The notes under the pieces: model-generated
What the model was told of the DNA's origin: nothing
Seen by the model: the letters and a program-made list of their open reading frames with translations, nothing else
Databases searched by the model: none
Position numbers and translations under genes: made by a program
Shown: positions 61,668-64,000 of the stretch, in pieces
Layout: the number at the start of each line of letters is the position of its first letter
How positions within the stretch are numbered: position 1 is the stretch's first letter
Assembly (NCBI RefSeq): GCF_934660935.1
Contig: NZ_CAKUIH010000009.1
Coordinates: forward strand, 1 to 64,000
Length of the DNA: 64,000 nt
Source of the DNA: an uncultured Parolsenella sp.
Lineage (GTDB): Bacteria > Actinomycetota > Coriobacteriia > Coriobacteriales > Atopobiaceae
Direction: 5' to 3'

Positions 61668-63347
61668 ATGAACGAGAAGACCCCGCTCAACCACCTCATC
61701 ACTCGTCGTGCGATGCTTGCCGGCAGCGCCATTGCCGCAGCGTCAGCACTCGCCGCATGCAAGAAGAACGACGCGGAGCAGGGCACAGACGGAGCGTCTG
61801 CCGCAGGCGGCACCCTCTCCTACCACATCGAGAGCCCCACGGGCATCGAGCCCTACACCCTCGAGGACGAGAACGCCGTCGCCGTCGCGTTCAACCTGTT
61901 CGACGCCCTTACCTACTACGACTACAAGACCGGCGAGCTCGTCGACCTCGTCGCCGAGAGCCACTCCCACAACGACACCGACGACGTCTGGACCTTCAAG
62001 ATCCGTAAGGGCACGAAGTTCCACGACGGATCCGAGGTCACGGCAAAGTCCTTCAAGTACGCCTGGGAGCGCCTCTGCAGCCCCAACACCGCGGACCAGC
62101 CCTCGAACGTCTCCTACCACCTCGCGATGGTGAAGGGTTACAAGGACGTCGTCGCCGGCACCACGAACGACCTCGCCGGCGTGACCTGCCCGGACGACTA
62201 CACGCTCCAGGTCGAGCTCTCCGCACCCTATGCGGACTTCGACTACGTCTGCGCGGCACCCGTCCTCTCGCCCATCCCCGAGGGCCTTGGCGCTGGCGAC
62301 GGCTACAAGGACTTCTCCCTCGCGCCCGTGGGCAACGGTCCGTTCAAGATGAAGGGCCAGTGGGTCGATGGCCAGTACGTCGACACCGAGCGCTTCGATG
62401 ACTACACGAACGGCGACATCGCCAAGCTCGACGGCGTCCACTTCGCCATCTACCGCGACTCCTACACCGCATACAAGGAACTCGACGCCGGCAGCCTCGA
62501 CTGCTCGCTCGTGCCCATCACGGCCACCAAGGACGCCGAGAGCAGCTACGGCACCTCCGACGACGGCTACACCGCGACGCCCGGCAAGCAGTTCCTCGAC
62601 GGGACCATGCTCTACACGCAGTTCCTCGCCTTCAACGTGAACGACCCGCTCACCAAGGACCCGCGCGTGAGGCAGGCGCTGTCCCTCGCGATCAACCGCC
62701 AGGCCATTTGCGACGCCATCTACGAGGGCTCCGCGAAGCCGGCGGACGACATCCTCCCCGAGGCGATCGAGGGCCACACCGAGGGTGCCTGGAAGTACGC
62801 TGCCTATGACCCCGAGCAGGCTGGCAAGCTCCTCGACGAGGCAGGCTATCCGGCGGACGCGGACGGCAAGCGCAATATCTCGTTCAAGTTCATGACGAAC
62901 GCGGCGAACACCCAGGACGAGTACCAGTCGATGCAGTCCGACTGGGCCGAGCTCGGCATCGACGTGGAGATTGACAAGGTTGAGTACGCAGCCATGTACC
63001 AGAGCTACCTCGACGGCACCTACACCGTGGGCGCCCGCGCCTGGTACGCCGACTACCCCATCGCCGACAACTATCTGTACCCGATGTTCTACACCGGCCG
63101 CGACGACAACGTGAGCCACTTCTCGGACCCGACGTACGACGCCATGATCGACAAAGCGCGTTCCGTCGCAGACCATGACGAGCGCGTGAAGGCCATGCAG
63201 GAGTGCGATGCCTACGTGGCGGAGCTCATGCCCTACGCGCCGCTCAACTACCGCGCCCTCGCGCGCTGCGCCTCGAACAACGTCGAGACGCTCACGGTGA
63301 CGCCGGGAATCCTCCCGCTGCTTGACGAGGCGGAGCTCAAGGCCTAG
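61668..63347 (+). CDS. Oligopeptide-binding lipoprotein (OppA family), orphan
   Basis: 559 residues. Signal peptide with twin arginine (TRRAMLAGSAIAAASALAAC) and lipobox LAAC. Family 5 features: GIEPYTLEDENAV, VWTFKIRKGTKFHDGS, DPRVRQALSLAINRQ and a C-terminal PYAPLNYRALARC. It binds oligopeptides outside the membrane. No permease or ATPase genes follow, so it probably feeds a transporter encoded elsewhere, perhaps the dpp system at 43-49 kb. ATG at 61668 with AAAGGG upstream. Confidence 0.9.
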   Translation: MNEKTPLNHLITRRAMLAGSAIAAASALAACKKNDAEQGTDGASAAGGTLSYHIESPTGIEPYTLEDENAVAVAFNLFDALTYYDYKTGELVDLVAESHSHNDTDDVWTFKIRKGTKFHDGSEVTAKSFKYAWERLCSPNTADQPSNVSYHLAMVKGYKDVVAGTTNDLAGVTCPDDYTLQVELSAPYADFDYVCAAPVLSPIPEGLGAGDGYKDFSLAPVGNGPFKMKGQWVDGQYVDTERFDDYTNGDIAKLDGVHFAIYRDSYTAYKELDAGSLDCSLVPITATKDAESSYGTSDDGYTATPGKQFLDGTMLYTQFLAFNVNDPLTKDPRVRQALSLAINRQAICDAIYEGSAKPADDILPEAIEGHTEGAWKYAAYDPEQAGKLLDEAGYPADADGKRNISFKFMTNAANTQDEYQSMQSDWAELGIDVEIDKVEYAAMYQSYLDGTYTVGARAWYADYPIADNYLYPMFYTGRDDNVSHFSDPTYDAMIDKARSVADHDERVKAMQECDAYVAELMPYAPLNYRALARCASNNVETLTVTPGILPLLDEAELKA

Positions 63348-63416
63348 CCACGGCCGCGGAGCAATCGCATCGGCGCGCGAAGCGCACGCCCGTATGACAC
63401 GTCCGCGCGCAAACCC

Positions 63417-63451
63417 AAGCGGGGCGGCAGCACAACGCTGTCGCCCCGCTT
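63417..63451 (+). terminator. Terminator between OppA-type gene and dehydrogenase
   Basis: AAGCGGGGCG...CGCCCCGCTT with further pairing inside (GCAGC/GCTG). Followed by CTTTG on the plus strand; the A/T ends make it potentially bidirectional between the two convergent genes. Confidence 0.8.
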
Positions 63452-63466
63452 CTTTGTGGCACCGCG

Positions 63467-64000
63467 CTAACGGCTGTAGAACTGCCCAAGCGACGTGACG
63501 ACGTTGGGCGGCACGCATCCGTCCATGAAGGCGATGACGTTATCGGCCACGGCCATACCCATGCGATAGTTTGCCTCGTACGTGGCGGATCCCGCGTGAG
63601 GCGTCACGATGACGTTGGGAAGATCGAACAGCGGCGAGTGCTTAGGCGGCTCGCCCGCGTGTACGTCAGAGGCATAGCCGTAGAGCCTGCCCTCTGCGAG
63701 GGCCTTCGTGAGCGCCGAGTGACGAACGATGCCGTCACGAGACGTGTTGATGAGGATGGCGTCATCCTTCATCATGCGAAGCTCCTTGGCGCCAATGAGG
63801 TTCTCCGTCGCCTGGGTAAGCGGCGTGTGAATGGTCACAATGTCGCTTCGCTTCAAGAGGTCATTGAGGCTCGTGAAGATGAGGCCGGTCCTCGCCGCAG
63901 ACTCATCCGGATTGATGTCATTGCCGAGGATATCGAGGCCAAAACCCATGGCCCTGCGCGCGACGGCCTGGCCGATGCGGCCAACGCCGATGATGCCGAT
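63467..64000 (-). CDS. D-isomer-specific 2-hydroxyacid dehydrogenase, C-terminal part
   Basis: 178 codons are inside the window; the gene continues beyond the right edge. The visible part begins within the NAD-binding Rossmann fold (IGIIGVGRIGQAVARRAMGFG), with the Asp in GNDINPD that selects NAD, then HTPLTQATENLIG, INTSRDGIV (catalytic Arg region) and VTPHAGSATYEA (catalytic His). It could act on phosphoglycerate, lactate, glyoxylate or another 2-ketoacid; the substrate domain lies outside the window. Confidence 0.88.
   Translation of the reverse strand: MGIIGVGRIGQAVARRAMGFGLDILGNDINPDESAARTGLIFTSLNDLLKRSDIVTIHTPLTQATENLIGAKELRMMKDDAILINTSRDGIVRHSALTKALAEGRLYGYASDVHAGEPPKHSPLFDLPNVIVTPHAGSATYEANYRMGMAVADNVIAFMDGCVPPNVVTSLGQFYSR

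Noticed and set aside
61743..63518. 591-codon minus-strand open frame
   Set aside because: Antisense to the OppA-type gene, which has a signal peptide and lipobox.

Overview
The window is about 64 kb of GC-rich DNA that reads as chromosome of an anaerobic, high-GC actinobacterium. It most resembles Coriobacteriia (Olsenella, Collinsella or a relative). The signs are the codon use, Tat-type lipoprotein signals, an LPXTG surface protein, a nickel lactate racemase homologue, the GGGtGRT/Fe-S scaffold pair and many peptide and sugar importers. This placement is inference. I see no rRNA, tRNA, CRISPR array or insertion sequence with a transposase.

Layout. 1-5 kb: larA with an aquaporin-type channel, the GGGtGRT/NifU-like pair and a small overlapping gene pair with a DUF4160 protein. 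5-10 kb: two FAD oxidoreductases, an Mrp-type ATPase and a HAD phosphatase. 10-18 kb: an LPXTG beta-helix protein, then a Ugp-like ABC importer operon ending in a phosphodiesterase. 18-28 kb: a divergent MetRS-like ligase, then a complete phosphate regulon pstS-C-A-B-B-phoU-phoP-phoR. 28-34 kb: a MarR regulator with a heterodimeric ABC exporter, and an acyl-ACP thioesterase. 34-43 kb: htpG, a predicted PD-(D/E)XK nuclease-like gene, uvrB, coaE, a zinc-ribbon membrane protein and rpsA. 43-49 kb: a dipeptide importer dppABCDF. 49-53 kb: fructose-type PTS EIIBC and EIIA, and an SDR. 53-58 kb: an unknown protein, an esterase, a membrane kinase that appears frameshifted, an HTH protein and an FxLYD-like protein. 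58-64 kb: uvrC, proline iminopeptidase, an OppA-type protein and the end of a D-2-hydroxyacid dehydrogenase gene.

The most unusual signal is a family of intergenic palindromic elements. Five copies (17976-18104, 36620-36743, 55029-55154, 58063-58185, 58267-58392) are each 123-129 bp. Each is bounded by a perfect or near-perfect inverted repeat of 14-22 bp whose sequence differs between most copies. In four copies a second inner inverted repeat built on C(C/G)(A/G)AGTAG can be seen, and four copies share the core CTGGGGTTTT. One copy lies just upstream of the nuclease-like gene, which suggests, but does not prove, a REP/RAYT-like partnership.

Functionally the segment is devoted to nutrient capture under anaerobic conditions (phosphate, phosphodiesters or glycerol phosphate, peptides, fructose-type sugars, lactate), plus UvrB/UvrC repair and several possible switching loci: a G8 promoter tract, a T7 tract in the kinase gene and a 33-bp in-frame repeat in an exporter.
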